This document shows positions 18,609 through 27,392 of a stretch of 64,000 nt of DNA, piece by piece. The stretch lies in the NCBI RefSeq assembly GCF_002865585.1, contig NZ_CP025581.1:1488001-1552000 (forward strand), written 5' to 3'. Source of the DNA: Nocardioides houyundeii (GTDB lineage Bacteria; Actinomycetota; Actinomycetes; Propionibacteriales; Nocardioidaceae). Made by a program: the position numbers and the translations under genes. Position 1 is the first letter of the stretch. The number at the start of each line of letters is the position of its first letter. A model generated the notes under the pieces. It searched no databases and had not been told where the DNA came from. It was given only the letters and a program-made list of their open reading frames with translations.

Positions 18609-19551
18609 GCTCAGTCACCCAGGCCTCCGCGCGCAGCCTCTTCAGCAGTGCCAGGTCCGGGTTCCCGACCTCGCGCGACCCGGGGGTCTCCAGCACGAAC
18701 GGCACCCCGGCCGTCGCGGGATGGGAGAGGAGCTCGGCGAACGCACCGACCCCGATGTGTCCCTCGCCGAGCCGCATGTGCCGGTCCTTGCCGGCGCCGC
18801 GGACGTCCATCGAGTCGTTGGCGTGCACCAGGCGCAGCCGGCCCGGTCCGGCGATCTCGACCAGGCGGTCCACCGTCGCTGTGGTCCCACCGGGCTCGTC
18901 GAGGGGGGCACCCGCCGCGAAGACGTGGCAGGTGTCCAGGCAGATCCCGGCCCTGGGGTGGTGGTCCACCGCGGCCAGGTAGGGCTCCAGGTCCTCGACC
19001 CCGGCGCACAGCGACCGGCCCTGGCCCGCGGTGGGCTCGAGCAGCAGCCAGGGCGCGTCGTCGCCCTCCAGGGTCTCCAGGATCGGCAGCAGCGACTCGC
19101 GGACCTGCCTCATGGCCTCGGCGTACCGCAGGTCGCTGGCGCTGGGGTCGACGTAGGACCCGGTGTGCACCACGACTCCCTCGGCTCCCAGCTCTCGTCC
19201 CCGGCGCAGGTTGTGGGCCAGCACGGCGGCGGACTTCTCGTAGGTCGCGGCCGTGGGGGAGCCCAGGTTGACCAGGTAGGGGGCGTGCACGAACACCCGC
19301 AGGCCGCGCTCGGCGCAGGCCGTGCGGAAGCGGGCGTCCTGGACCGGGTCGCCGGCGGAGTGGGCCCACCCGCGAGGGTTCCCCGCGAAGATCTGGATGG
19401 TCTCGCAGCCCAGCTCGTCGGCGCTGGCCAGGGCGCCCGCGACCAGTCCCTTGCCCACCACGACGTGGGTGCCCACCGGGTTGCGCCGGGCCGGTGTCTG
19501 GTGGAGGGTCCGGGAGGCGGGGGTCACGTCGGGCAGCGCGTTCTGGGGCAC
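18601..19551 (-). CDS. nfo: Deoxyribonuclease IV (AP endonuclease family 2)
   Basis: A 316-residue TIM-barrel AP endonuclease that cuts 5' of abasic sites in base-excision repair. The metal-binding blocks of the family are present: VFVHAPYLVNLGSP, VVVHTGSYVD, LLLEPTAGQG, ICLDTCHVFAAG and HANDSMDVRGAGKDRHMRLGEGHIG, which together supply the three-zinc site. The first 25 residues are a Pro-rich extension before VGTHVVVGKG, so the true start could be internal. GTG at 19551. It overlaps the EamA exporter start by eight bases. No SOS box was seen upstream. Confidence 0.92.
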   Translation of the reverse strand: MPQNALPDVTPASRTLHQTPARRNPVGTHVVVGKGLVAGALASADELGCETIQIFAGNPRGWAHSAGDPVQDARFRTACAERGLRVFVHAPYLVNLGSPTAATYEKSAAVLAHNLRRGRELGAEGVVVHTGSYVDPSASDLRYAEAMRQVRESLLPILETLEGDDAPWLLLEPTAGQGRSLCAGVEDLEPYLAAVDHHPRAGICLDTCHVFAAGAPLDEPGGTTATVDRLVEIAGPGRLRLVHANDSMDVRGAGKDRHMRLGEGHIGVGAFAELLSHPATAGVPFVLETPGSREVGNPDLALLKRLRAEAWVTERD

Positions 19552-19597
19552 CGCGACAGCCTAGGCGGCGCCGGTGGCTCCGCCCCTGCCGGTGCGC

Positions 19598-21652
19598 TCA
19601 GATCAGGCTGAGGGTGATGGTCGAGCCCTTCGGCACCGACTCGCCGGCGTCGGGATCGGTGCTCAGCACGAAGCCCAGCCCGATGTAGGTGCGCGACTCC
19701 CGGGTCTCCACGTCGAACCCCAGGGCCTCCAGCTGCTCCCTGGCGGCATCCACCCCGGAGGCGACCACGTTGGGCATCTCGACCAGCTCGGGACCGCGGG
19801 AGACGACCAGGGCCACGGTCTCGCCCTTGAAGAGGGTCCCGCTGCTGGGGGACTGGCTGATCACCTCGCCGGCCGGGACGTCGTCGTTGAAGACCTCCTC
19901 GCGGGTCACCACCAGCTTGCGCTTCTCCAGCACCTGCTGGGCGCGCTCGGCGCTGCGGCCTGTGAAGTCGGTGACCGTCCTCGGCTTGCGACCCTTGCTG
20001 ACCACCACGTTGACGGTCGCACCAGGCTTGAGCGTGGTGCCGGCTGGCGGGTCCGAGGACATCACGACGCCGGCCGGGACCGACTCGCTGAAGCGCTCCA
20101 CGGCCCGCCCGTAGGTGAGGTTGAGGGAGGTGACGGCGTCCTGGGCGGCATCGAGGTCCTTGCCCTCGAGCGCGGGCACGTCGTAGCGCTCCAGCCCCTG
20201 GGAGACCACCAGCGTGACGGTGCCCCCCTTGGTCACCCGGGCGCCGGGGTCGGGGTCGGTGGACAGGACCGACCCGGCGGGGACGGTCTCGGAGTAGGCG
20301 GGGTCACCGAGCTCGGTCTCCAGGCCGGCGTCCTCCAGGGAGGACACGGCCTCGGCCTCGGCCATGCCCAGGACTCCGGGAGTGGTGGTGTAGCGCGCGA
20401 AGCCGAACCACCAGGCGCCGACGCCGAGGCCGACGACCAGCACCAGGGCGATGGCCAGGAGCACCGGCCCGCGTCGCGAGCGCCGTGGCCGGTCGCGCGG
20501 CTCGTCCGGGAGGTCGGTTCGGGCAGGGGGAAGCCGGTGGATCGCAGGGGGGGCCGACGGCGCCGGCAGGGTCTGGATCTGGCGGGTGTGGTCGACCTGC
20601 TCGTCGCGGCGCGGCTCGGTGGGGAACGGCACGATGTCGTGGTCGGCGGGGTCCTCGATGTCCACCAGGCCGTCGCGGTCCGCGGCCTCCTCCACCTCCA
20701 GGGGCGCATGCGCCGGGAGTGGGCGGAGGTCGGCCTCCAGCTCCGGGTCCTCCAGCAGCCCGTCGCGCAGCGTCTGGGCCACCCGGTGCACCTGGTGCAG
20801 CAGGACGCTCGCGTCGGCCGAGCGCTGGCTACGGTCCCGGGCGGTCGCGCGGGCCACCAGCGCGTCGACGTACGCCGGGATGCCCGGCACCTTCGCCGAC
20901 GGCGCGGGCACGTCCTCGTGGACGTGCTGGTAGGCGACCTGGATCTGCGACTCGCCATCGTGCGGCTTGGTGCCGGTGAGCAGCTCGTAGAGGATCACGC
21001 CGACCGCGTAGACGTCGGCGCGCTCGTCAGCGCGGCCCTGGACGACCAGCTCGGGTGCCAGGTAGGAGACCGTGCCGATCAGGACGCCGGTGGCGGTGTG
21101 CTGCGTGTGGGCGCTGACCGCCTTGGCCAGCCCGAAGTCGGCGACCTTGACCTGGCTGCCGCCCGGCTCGTCGGCGATCAGCACGTTCTCGGGCTTGATG
21201 TCGCGGTGCACGAGGCCGGCGCGGTGCGCGGTGGCCAGCGCCGAGAGCACCGGGTCGAGCAGTGCGAGCGCCCGCGCCGGAGCCATCGGTGACTCCTTGC
21301 GGATGACGTCGCGCAGGGTGTGGCCCGGGACGTACTCCATGGCCAGGAAGACCGTCCCGTCGTCCTCGCCCTGGTCGTAGACCGAGACGATGTTGGGGTG
21401 CGAGAGCCCGGCGGCGGCGCGCGCCTCCCGCACGAAGCGCGCGACGAACTCCTCGTCGTCGCCCAGCCCGGGGTGCATCACCTTGACCGCCACGACCCGG
21501 TCCAGCCGAGTGTCCACGGCCTCGTAGACCGAGGCCATGCCACCACGCGCGATCCGCCTCAGGATCCGGTAGCGCCGCTCCAGGGTCCGCCCGACCATGG
21601 GGTCGCCGGAGTCGCGGGGCGTGCGGCTGGGCGCATGCTGGTCTGGCTCCAC
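19598..21652 (-). CDS. pknL: Transmembrane serine/threonine kinase with four PASTA domains (PknL position)
   Basis: A 684-residue receptor kinase. I chose GTG 21652 because GGAGG (21659-21663) lies six bases upstream; ATG 21598 lacks such a site. The cytoplasmic kinase domain (about 25-285) has a GGMASVY glycine loop, VAVKV Lys near 57, HRDIKPENVL near 150, DFGLAK and APE. A basic/Pro linker leads to one membrane helix at about 400-420. Four PASTA repeats follow to the C-terminus, each with a VSxG-type ending. PASTA domains bind muropeptides or lipid II outside the cell. The divergent neighbour is an Rv2175c homologue, as beside M. tuberculosis pknL, whose kinase lacks PASTA domains. Confidence 0.92.
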   Translation of the reverse strand: MEPDQHAPSRTPRDSGDPMVGRTLERRYRILRRIARGGMASVYEAVDTRLDRVVAVKVMHPGLGDDEEFVARFVREARAAAGLSHPNIVSVYDQGEDDGTVFLAMEYVPGHTLRDVIRKESPMAPARALALLDPVLSALATAHRAGLVHRDIKPENVLIADEPGGSQVKVADFGLAKAVSAHTQHTATGVLIGTVSYLAPELVVQGRADERADVYAVGVILYELLTGTKPHDGESQIQVAYQHVHEDVPAPSAKVPGIPAYVDALVARATARDRSQRSADASVLLHQVHRVAQTLRDGLLEDPELEADLRPLPAHAPLEVEEAADRDGLVDIEDPADHDIVPFPTEPRRDEQVDHTRQIQTLPAPSAPPAIHRLPPARTDLPDEPRDRPRRSRRGPVLLAIALVLVVGLGVGAWWFGFARYTTTPGVLGMAEAEAVSSLEDAGLETELGDPAYSETVPAGSVLSTDPDPGARVTKGGTVTLVVSQGLERYDVPALEGKDLDAAQDAVTSLNLTYGRAVERFSESVPAGVVMSSDPPAGTTLKPGATVNVVVSKGRKPRTVTDFTGRSAERAQQVLEKRKLVVTREEVFNDDVPAGEVISQSPSSGTLFKGETVALVVSRGPELVEMPNVVASGVDAAREQLEALGFDVETRESRTYIGLGFVLSTDPDAGESVPKGSTITLSLI

Positions 21653-21801
21653 CAGGGACCTCCGAACTGACCGGACGGGGAAGAATCCGTGGCTCAATCG
21701 TACGGACGTGGGCCACCGAGCGTGGGCGGCAGTCCATCCCGGCGTGGCGTGCGCCCCTCCGCGGCTCGGCTCCCGGACCTTGCGGGTGGCACGATGGGCA
21801 C

Positions 21802-22173
21802 ATGAACGACGTACCTCTGGCCGATGCCGACCTCGACGCACTCGTCCCCGACTGGATCGACTGGGCGGCCGCCGCGAAGCTCCTCGGGGTGACCGTGAGC
21901 CGGGTGCGCACCATGATCCGCGAGCACGAGCTGGCCGCCGCCGTCCCGCGTCCCGGGGCGGGACAGCAGATCCCGGCGGACTTCATCCAGGACGGCCTGG
22001 TCACCAAGGGGCTGCCGGGCCTGCTGACGGTGATGCACGACGGGGGCTACGACGACCGTGAGGCGATCGCCTGGCTCTTCACCGACCTGGACCTGCCGGG
22101 CCGGCCGATCGACGCACTGCGCGAGAACCGGGGTGCGGAGGTCAAGCGCCGCGCCCAGGCGATGGCCTTCTGA
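21802..22173 (+). CDS. Rv2175c-family DNA-binding protein, predicted kinase substrate
   Basis: A 123-residue protein with a winged helix-turn-helix: LVPDWIDWAAAAKLLGVTVSRVRTMIREHELAAAVPRPG, then QIPADFIQDGLVTKGLPGLLTVMHDGGYDDREAIAWLFTDL, which matches the Rv2175c family closely. In M. tuberculosis, Rv2175c binds DNA and is phosphorylated by PknL. A threonine in the N-terminal tail is the main site there, whereas this protein's short N-terminus, MNDVPLADADLD, has no Thr or Ser before the HTH, so regulation may differ. It is transcribed divergently from the kinase with a 149-base gap. Confidence 0.88.
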   Translation: MNDVPLADADLDALVPDWIDWAAAAKLLGVTVSRVRTMIREHELAAAVPRPGAGQQIPADFIQDGLVTKGLPGLLTVMHDGGYDDREAIAWLFTDLDLPGRPIDALRENRGAEVKRRAQAMAF

Positions 22174-22203
22174 GGGCTCGCCGGCGGTGCCTCAGACGGT
22201 GCC

Positions 22204-23298
22204 TCAGACGGTGCGCTGGGTGACGGCAGCCGCGAGGTCGCGCAGCACTCCGCGGGCGTCGTCGTCGATCTCGGCCTGGTCGAGCGCGGTCAGGGAGAGC
22301 GCGCAGAGCTGCTCGATGACGACCTCGACCTGGTCATGGGCGCCGGAGGCGTCGATGATCTGCCGCAGCCGGTCCACCTGGGCGGCGTCCAGCGGTCGGC
22401 CGAGTGCGGTGTCGAGCTCGAGGGCGCCGTCCCCGCCGGCGTCCAGCGCCAGTGCCACCAGCACGGTGCGCTTGCCCTCCACCAGGTCGTCGCCCGCAGG
22501 CTTGCCGGTGGTCGCCGGGTCGCCGTAGACGCCGAGCAGGTCGTCGCGGAGCTGGAAGGCCTCGCCGAGGGGCAGGCCGAAGCCGGAGAGCCGGGCGAGG
22601 TCCGCGGGCGCCGCGCCGGCCAGCGCCGCGCCGATGTGCAGGGGACGCTCGATGGAGTACTTGGCCGACTTGTAGCGCAGCACCGTCATCGCGGTCTCCA
22701 CGTCGGCGTGGCCGCGGGCCTGCACCGAGACGTCGAGGAACTGGCCGGCGATCACCTCGGAGCGACACAGGTCGAAGACCTCCAGCGCCGGAGCCACCTG
22801 CGCGAACGGCAGGCCGCAGCGCCGCAGCAGCTCGTCGGACCAGGAGAGCAGCAGGTCGCCGAGCAGGATCGCCGCGGAGGCGCCGTACTGTCCGGGCGCC
22901 CCACGCCAGCCGCGCTGGCGGTGCTCGGCCTCGAACGCCCGGTGCGTCGCGGGCCGGCCCCGGCGGGTGTCGGAGGCGTCCATGTAGTCGTCGTGCACCA
23001 GGGCGCTGGCGTGCAGCAGCTCCAGCGCCGCGCAGGCCCGCACCAGGGCCGTCTCGTCCTCGACCCGGGGCTGCACTGCTCGGTAGCCCCACCAGCAGAA
23101 CGCGGCCCGGAAGCGCTTGCCCCCGGTCATCGCCGCCCTGGCCTCCTCGAGCAGGCGCGCGGCGTCCGGGCCCAGGGGGGCCAGGCGGTCGGCCTGCTCG
23201 CTGAGGAACTCGTCCAGCGCGTCCTGGATCGAGCTGCGGAAGGCCGCTGGGTCCCAGCCGGAGGAGGTGAGGTCGTGCGACGGCGCGGACACAGTCAT
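22204..23298 (-). CDS. idsA2: Polyprenyl (geranylgeranyl-type) diphosphate synthase
   Basis: A 364-residue trans-prenyltransferase that extends allylic diphosphates with isopentenyl diphosphate. The first Asp-rich motif is HDDYMDASDTRRG, the second FQLRDDLLGVYGD near residue 245, and GGKRFRAAF carries the conserved Lys and Arg. Residues before the first motif (ALELLHASALVHDD) set chain length but the product cannot be fixed by eye. M. tuberculosis has idsA2 (Rv2173) at the same place between metF and the kinase gene, which supports the symbol. It faces away from metF, with 59 bases between the start codons. Products would feed menaquinone, carotenoid or lipid-carrier pathways. Confidence 0.9.
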   Translation of the reverse strand: MTVSAPSHDLTSSGWDPAAFRSSIQDALDEFLSEQADRLAPLGPDAARLLEEARAAMTGGKRFRAAFCWWGYRAVQPRVEDETALVRACAALELLHASALVHDDYMDASDTRRGRPATHRAFEAEHRQRGWRGAPGQYGASAAILLGDLLLSWSDELLRRCGLPFAQVAPALEVFDLCRSEVIAGQFLDVSVQARGHADVETAMTVLRYKSAKYSIERPLHIGAALAGAAPADLARLSGFGLPLGEAFQLRDDLLGVYGDPATTGKPAGDDLVEGKRTVLVALALDAGGDGALELDTALGRPLDAAQVDRLRQIIDASGAHDQVEVVIEQLCALSLTALDQAEIDDDARGVLRDLAAAVTQRTV

Positions 23299-23357
23299 GA
23301 AGACTAGCCAGTGGACATCCCCGGGGGGACAGGTGGTCCGTCCCTAGGATTCGGCGC

Positions 23358-24247
23358 ATGAGTCCCGCCCCCGTACCCGGCATCGGTGACCTCGTGAGCC
23401 GCGGTGACCACTCCTTCTCCTTCGAGTTCTTCCCGCCCAAGGACGAGGCCGGGGAGCGGGTGCTGTGGGACTCGATCCGGGAGCTGGAGAAGCTCCGGCC
23501 CACCTTCGTCTCGGTGACCTACGGGGCGGGCGGCAGCACCCGCGACCGCACGGTGGCGATCACCGGTCGCATCGCGCGCGAGACCAGCCTGCTTCCGATG
23601 GCGCACCTGACGTGCGTGGGGCACACCTGCGCGGAGATCGGCCAGATCCTGGACGACCTCGTCGCCGCCGGGGTGCGCAACGTCCTGGCCCTGCGGGGCG
23701 ACCCGCCCACCGGGCCGGGGACCCCCTGGGTGCAGACCGAGGGGGAGTGCGCTACGCCAGCGAGCTCGTCTCCTTCATCAGGTCCGCGGCCGAGGTCTCG
23801 GTCGGGGTCGCGGCCTTCCCCGAGGGGCACCGCGACGCCGAGAGCCTCGAGGCGGACGTCCGCGCCCTGCGCGCCAAGTACGACGCGGGGGCGGAGTTCG
23901 CGATCACCGACATGGTGCTGCGGGCCTCGGACTACTTCGGCCTGGTCGAGCGCGCCCGCGCCGCCGGCGTGGACTTCCCGATCATCCCGGGGGTGATGCC
24001 GATCCTGGGCATCGCCTCGATGCGCCGGATGGCCGATATGTCGGGGCGCGCCATACCCGCGGAGACCGAGGCTCGGCTGCTGCCCCACCAGGACGACCCG
24101 GCGGCGCTGCGCGCCGAAGGTGTGCGGATCGCCACCGAGATGTGCGCGGAGCTGCTGGCCGGGGGTGCCCCGGGGCTGCACTTCTACACCCTGAACAGGT
24201 CCCGGGCGACCCGGGAGATCTGGGCGGCGCTGCGCATTCCCGTGTGA
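23358..24247 (+). CDS. metF: Methylenetetrahydrofolate reductase, interrupted by a frameshift
   Basis: Two frames together give a normal MetF of about 296 residues, the flavoenzyme that reduces 5,10-methylene- to 5-methyltetrahydrofolate for methionine synthesis. The first frame has FSFEFFPPKDEAGE, FVSVTYGAGGSTRDRT, HLTCVGHTCAEI and VLALRGDPPTG. The second frame resumes with GVRYASELVSFIRS and has VAAFPEGHRD, EFAITDMVLRASDYFGLVE, PIIPGVMPI and GLHFYTLNRSRATREI. The break is in the five-G run at 23741-23745; with six the sequence reads TEGGVRYA without gap. The perfect join makes a sequence error more likely than a pseudogene. ATG 23358 is the start. Confidence 0.9.
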
Positions 24248-24272
24248 GCCTCGCGCTGGCTAGTCTCACCGC

Positions 24273-24881
24273 ATGCAGCGCACGGTCACGGTCACGGGTC
24301 ACGGGTTCGCACCGGCGGTCCCGGACTCCGCCGTGGTCACGGTGGTCGGCGTCCGCCGGGCGCCCACCGTGGCCGAGGCCGTGGCGGGCGTCGACGCCGC
24401 GGTGAGCGGCATCGTGGCCGTGGCGCGAGGGTTCGTGACCGGGGCCGGCGGCCGGGAGGCCGACGTCGCGAGCGCGGGGCTGCAGGTGTGGGCCACGACC
24501 GGCCCCGATGGGGCCCCGGACGGCTTCGAGGCCTCCCACCGGCTCAGGATCCGCTGTCCCAACCTGCCTTCGGCCTCCGCGCTGGTGGTGGGGCTGGCCG
24601 CAGAGGTCGGGGACGCGCTGCGGATCGAGGCCGTGGCTCTGGAGGTCACCGATCCCGGGCCGGCCGCCACGGCGGCGCGGGAGAGCGCCTATGCCGATGC
24701 CAGGAAGCGGGCCGCGCACCTGGCCGGGCTCGCCGGAGCGGAGCTGGGTGACGTGCTCGTGCTGGAGGACGGGCTCGCCGGGAGTCCAGGGATCGCTCGC
24801 ATGGACCAGGCGAGTGCTGGGCTCGAGCCGGGGGAGTCGATGCTGGACGCCGCGGTCACCGTGACCTGGCAGCTGCTGTAG
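24273..24881 (+). CDS. SIMPL domain-containing protein (DUF541)
   Basis: A 202-residue SIMPL (DUF541) protein: RTVTVTGHGFAPAVPDSAVVTVVG matches the opening repeat, then LQVWATTGPDGAPDGFEASHRLRI, AALEV-type strand and YADARKRAAHLAGLAGAELGDVLVLEDG, the typical C-terminal block. Many relatives have a signal peptide and lie in the cell envelope, but this one begins directly with the domain, so a cytosolic location is likely. Function is not established. It follows metF by 25 bases and shares its direction. Confidence 0.82.
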   Translation: MQRTVTVTGHGFAPAVPDSAVVTVVGVRRAPTVAEAVAGVDAAVSGIVAVARGFVTGAGGREADVASAGLQVWATTGPDGAPDGFEASHRLRIRCPNLPSASALVVGLAAEVGDALRIEAVALEVTDPGPAATAARESAYADARKRAAHLAGLAGAELGDVLVLEDGLAGSPGIARMDQASAGLEPGESMLDAAVTVTWQLL

Positions 24882-24895
24882 CTCCGGCGGGCTGC

Positions 24896-26194
24896 TCAGG
24901 CGGGACCGATGGCCTGGGCGACCAGGGCGGCCGAGAGCCCGACGAAGGGCAGGCCGGACCCGGGAGTGGCGTGGGCGCCCGCGGCGTACACGCCGGGCAC
25001 GGGGGTCCGGGGACCGAGCCTGCGACGCACCGTGCCGCGTCCCTGCCACGCGACGCCCAGCGGGGAGCCGCCCCACTGCTCGAGCAGCTGTGCGGGGGTG
25101 CGGTCGACGCGTACGGCGACCTGTCCGCGCACGTCGAGGCCGTGACCGGCCAGGGCGGCCACCAGGTCGCCGGAGGCCGGGACCCGGCTGTGCACCGTCC
25201 AGGCGGTCCCGCCGGGGGGTGCCGTCCCACCAGTGCGCAGCACCAGCGGGACGTCGCCGTGCAGCACCACCTCGGCGGGCAGGTCCGGTACCTCGCCGGT
25301 CAGGCCGAGGTAGCAGACCGCGTCCGGAGTCAGGGGCCTGGTCCTGGACACGTGCGCTCGCAGCGCCGGGAGCCGGCGCGGGTCCACAGCGCAGACCACC
25401 GCGTCGGCGTCCACCTCACCGGCCGCGGTGACCACCGCCACCGCTCGTCCGGCGCGCACCACCAGGTCCTCGGCCTGGGTCCCGAGGAGAACCTGCACCC
25501 GGCGTGTCTGGAGGCGGTGCGCCAGGGCCTCGCCGAGCTGAGCCAGCCCTCCGGGGACGGTCCAGGCGCCGAACTTCTGCTCCAGGTACGACACGGTGCC
25601 CAGCCACGCCGGCACTCGGCGAAGGTCGTGGCCGTCCATGGCGAGGGGGTGGCCGGCCACCAGTCGCAGGCGTGGGTCCGGAAGCGCCTTGCGGAGCCTG
25701 TGGAGCAGGCTCTCCCGGCCCTCGAGGAGGTTTCGGGTCTCGCGGCGGGCCAGCGCGGGGTCCCACGGACGCTCGAGGTAGTCGCGCCGCAGCAGCTCCC
25801 ACTCCTCGCCGAGGGTGTCGACGTACGCCGTCCACGCCGCACCGAGGCCGGCGCCGAGCGCGTCGAAGGCGGCCTTCTGTCGGGCCCGGGAGCCGCCCGG
25901 AAGCCGCACCGAGGTGCCGTCGGTGAACCGGTGCTCACGGATCACCTCGACCGGGACCAGCTCGAGCTCCCGCTCCAGGGGGCGACCGGACTTGCGGAAC
26001 AGGTCGCGGACCACGGCGGGCACCAGGGTCGTCGAGGGGCCCGAGTCCCAGCGATAGTCGGCCTCGGCGGTCCAGGACAAGGCGCCGCCGAGGCTCTGCG
26101 AGCGTTCCAGCAGGGTGACCTCGTGGCCGAGCTTGGCGAGCCGGGCGGCGCTGGCCAGACCGCCGAAGCCGCCCCCGATCACCACCACGCGCAT
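24896..26194 (-). CDS. FAD-dependent CrtI-like desaturase/oxidoreductase
   Basis: A 432-residue flavoprotein of the phytoene desaturase (CrtI) superfamily. The dinucleotide fold is VVVIGGGFGGLASAARLAKLGHEVTLLERSQSLGG. The middle holds YRWDSGPSTTLVPAVVRDLF, then GAWTVPGGLAQLGEALA, typical of carotenoid desaturases. The C-terminal FAD-binding block is GVYAAGAHATPGSGLPFVGLSAAL. No crtB or crtE partner is adjacent, though a prenyl synthase gene lies 1.6 kb away. The substrate is not defined: carotenoids are likely by family, but many relatives act on other isoprenoids. It starts at ATG 26194. Confidence 0.82.
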   Translation of the reverse strand: MRVVVIGGGFGGLASAARLAKLGHEVTLLERSQSLGGALSWTAEADYRWDSGPSTTLVPAVVRDLFRKSGRPLERELELVPVEVIREHRFTDGTSVRLPGGSRARQKAAFDALGAGLGAAWTAYVDTLGEEWELLRRDYLERPWDPALARRETRNLLEGRESLLHRLRKALPDPRLRLVAGHPLAMDGHDLRRVPAWLGTVSYLEQKFGAWTVPGGLAQLGEALAHRLQTRRVQVLLGTQAEDLVVRAGRAVAVVTAAGEVDADAVVCAVDPRRLPALRAHVSRTRPLTPDAVCYLGLTGEVPDLPAEVVLHGDVPLVLRTGGTAPPGGTAWTVHSRVPASGDLVAALAGHGLDVRGQVAVRVDRTPAQLLEQWGGSPLGVAWQGRGTVRRRLGPRTPVPGVYAAGAHATPGSGLPFVGLSAALVAQAIGPA

Positions 26195-26241
26195 GGCGAG
26201 AGGCTAGTCCCGACCTCTGGGAGGCGCCGCGGCTGGGCTGG

Positions 26242-26595
26242 TCACTCGGCGGCGATCACCCGGGCCAGGGAGTCGGCGTCGCGGCCGACGACGGTGGTCC
26301 CGTCGCCCGCGGTGAGGATGGGACGCTGGATCGCCCGAGGATGGGCCGCGAGGGCGGCGAGCCACTCCTGCCGGTGCTCGGGGTCCCGGGGCAGGTCGAT
26401 CCCTGCCTCTCGGCTCTCCGCGGGGCGGGCCAGGTGCCAGGGCTCGACGCCGAGCCGGGCCACCACCTCGGCGAGCTCCTCCACCCCGGGCACGTCCTCG
26501 AGATAGCGGCGCACCGTGTAGTCGACCCCGGCCGCGTCCAGCTCGGCGACTGCGGCCCGGCACTTGCTGCAGGCGGGGTTGAGCCAGATCTCCAT
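26242..26595 (-). CDS. ArsC/Spx-fold arsenate reductase-like protein
   Basis: A 117-residue thioredoxin-fold protein of the ArsC family. MEIWLNPACSKCRAAVAELDAAG has the N-terminal CxxC with the active Cys, followed by the LEDVPG strand. IQRPILTAGDG supplies the conserved Arg-Pro turn. ATG 26595 is used because GGAG lies upstream in the sequence GAGGTGGAGACG; the longer frame is less likely. Family members reduce arsenate with glutaredoxin or mycothiol. No arsenite pump or ArsR gene is nearby, so an arsenate role is not backed by context. Confidence 0.82.
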   Translation of the reverse strand: MEIWLNPACSKCRAAVAELDAAGVDYTVRRYLEDVPGVEELAEVVARLGVEPWHLARPAESREAGIDLPRDPEHRQEWLAALAAHPRAIQRPILTAGDGTTVVGRDADSLARVIAAE

Positions 26596-26826
26596 CGTCT
26601 CCACCTCGAGCTCTCGTTCGTCGGGTCCGCAGGTCCTGGCCCCCATCCTGCCCGGCCCCACGGGACCGCCGGCGATCACCTCGCCGGTACCGTTGCGGCG
26701 CGGCTCGGGCCAAACGTCGTGTCGCCGCCGGTGCCCGGCTGCCGTCCTGCGACCCTGTCAGGGATGGCACCAGCCGCCGTCCACGCTCTTTCCGCGCCGT
26801 ACCTCGTCCACTTGGGAGAACCACTC

Positions 26827-27291
26827 ATGATCGTCCGGCCTGCCTCGGTCAACCGGGTCACCATCGTCGCGCTGGCGCTGGTCCTGACCGCGGGCGTGAT
26901 CACCGTGCTGACCTGGATCTTCTCCGACGACCTGCTGACCTCCTGGGCCGAGGGCAACAGCGGGGCGCGGGTGATCCTTCAGGAGGGCGGCCTGGACGCG
27001 GTGCGCGAGACCCTGACGGTCCCGGCGTTCGTCCCGGTCGCGATCACCTCGTTCGTGGTCTTCTCGATGCTGGTCGGGGTGCTGGTCGCCTTCTTCGTCG
27101 AGGGGTTCACCTGGGCGCGGCTCTCGCTGGCGGTGATCGCAGTGTTCGGCGTCTTCCTGGCGGTGCTGTGCGTGGCCAGCGGCATCCCGACGCTGTTCGT
27201 GGTGATGGCGGTCCTGATGATCGTCCTGTGCCTGCTGTTGCTGTTCTTCCTCTTCCACAAGGACACCAGCCGCTACTTCCGCGAGAGCTGA
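26827..27291 (+). CDS. Small integral membrane protein of unknown function
   Basis: A 154-residue protein with four hydrophobic helices at about 9-31, 64-86, 95-115 and 120-145, separated by short loops. The first loop, TSWAEGNSGARVILQEGGLDAVRETL, is the only long hydrophilic part. ATG 26827 has GGGAGA a few bases upstream. The frame extends further 5' but that part reads as low-complexity non-coding sequence. I recognise no family. It precedes the LexA operator and is probably a separate transcription unit. Confidence 0.7.
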   Translation: MIVRPASVNRVTIVALALVLTAGVITVLTWIFSDDLLTSWAEGNSGARVILQEGGLDAVRETLTVPAFVPVAITSFVVFSMLVGVLVAFFVEGFTWARLSLAVIAVFGVFLAVLCVASGIPTLFVVMAVLMIVLCLLLLFFLFHKDTSRYFRES

Positions 27292-27322
27292 GCTCACGCG
27301 CCGCCCGGCGCCGGTTGATCCA

Positions 27323-27352
27323 TTGACCCGGTGTCGGTGGTGAGGTGTACCT
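27323..27352 (+). promoter_or_regulatory. Tentative promoter of the SOS-type gene set
   Basis: A -35-like TTGACC at 27323-27328 and a weak -10-like TGTACC at 27346-27351, 17 bases apart, just upstream of the LexA operator. The -10 is a poor match, so this is only an indication. Confidence 0.3.
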
Positions 27353-27361
27353 TTTCCTTGT

Positions 27362-27377
27362 TCGAACAAATGTTCGA
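27362..27377 (+). promoter_or_regulatory. LexA operator (SOS box), perfect palindrome
   Basis: TCGAAC-AAAT-GTTCGA at 27362-27377 is identical to the actinobacterial LexA consensus TCGAAC-N4-GTTCGA. It lies 15 bases before the first ATG of a run of genes that includes a DnaE2-type polymerase. Established knowledge: LexA binds such sites and represses until RecA* triggers its cleavage after DNA damage. A ribosome-binding site GGAGGAGG overlaps the downstream side, so LexA would block transcription at or near its start. Confidence 0.9.
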
Positions 27378-27392
27378 ACGGGAGGAGGAGTC

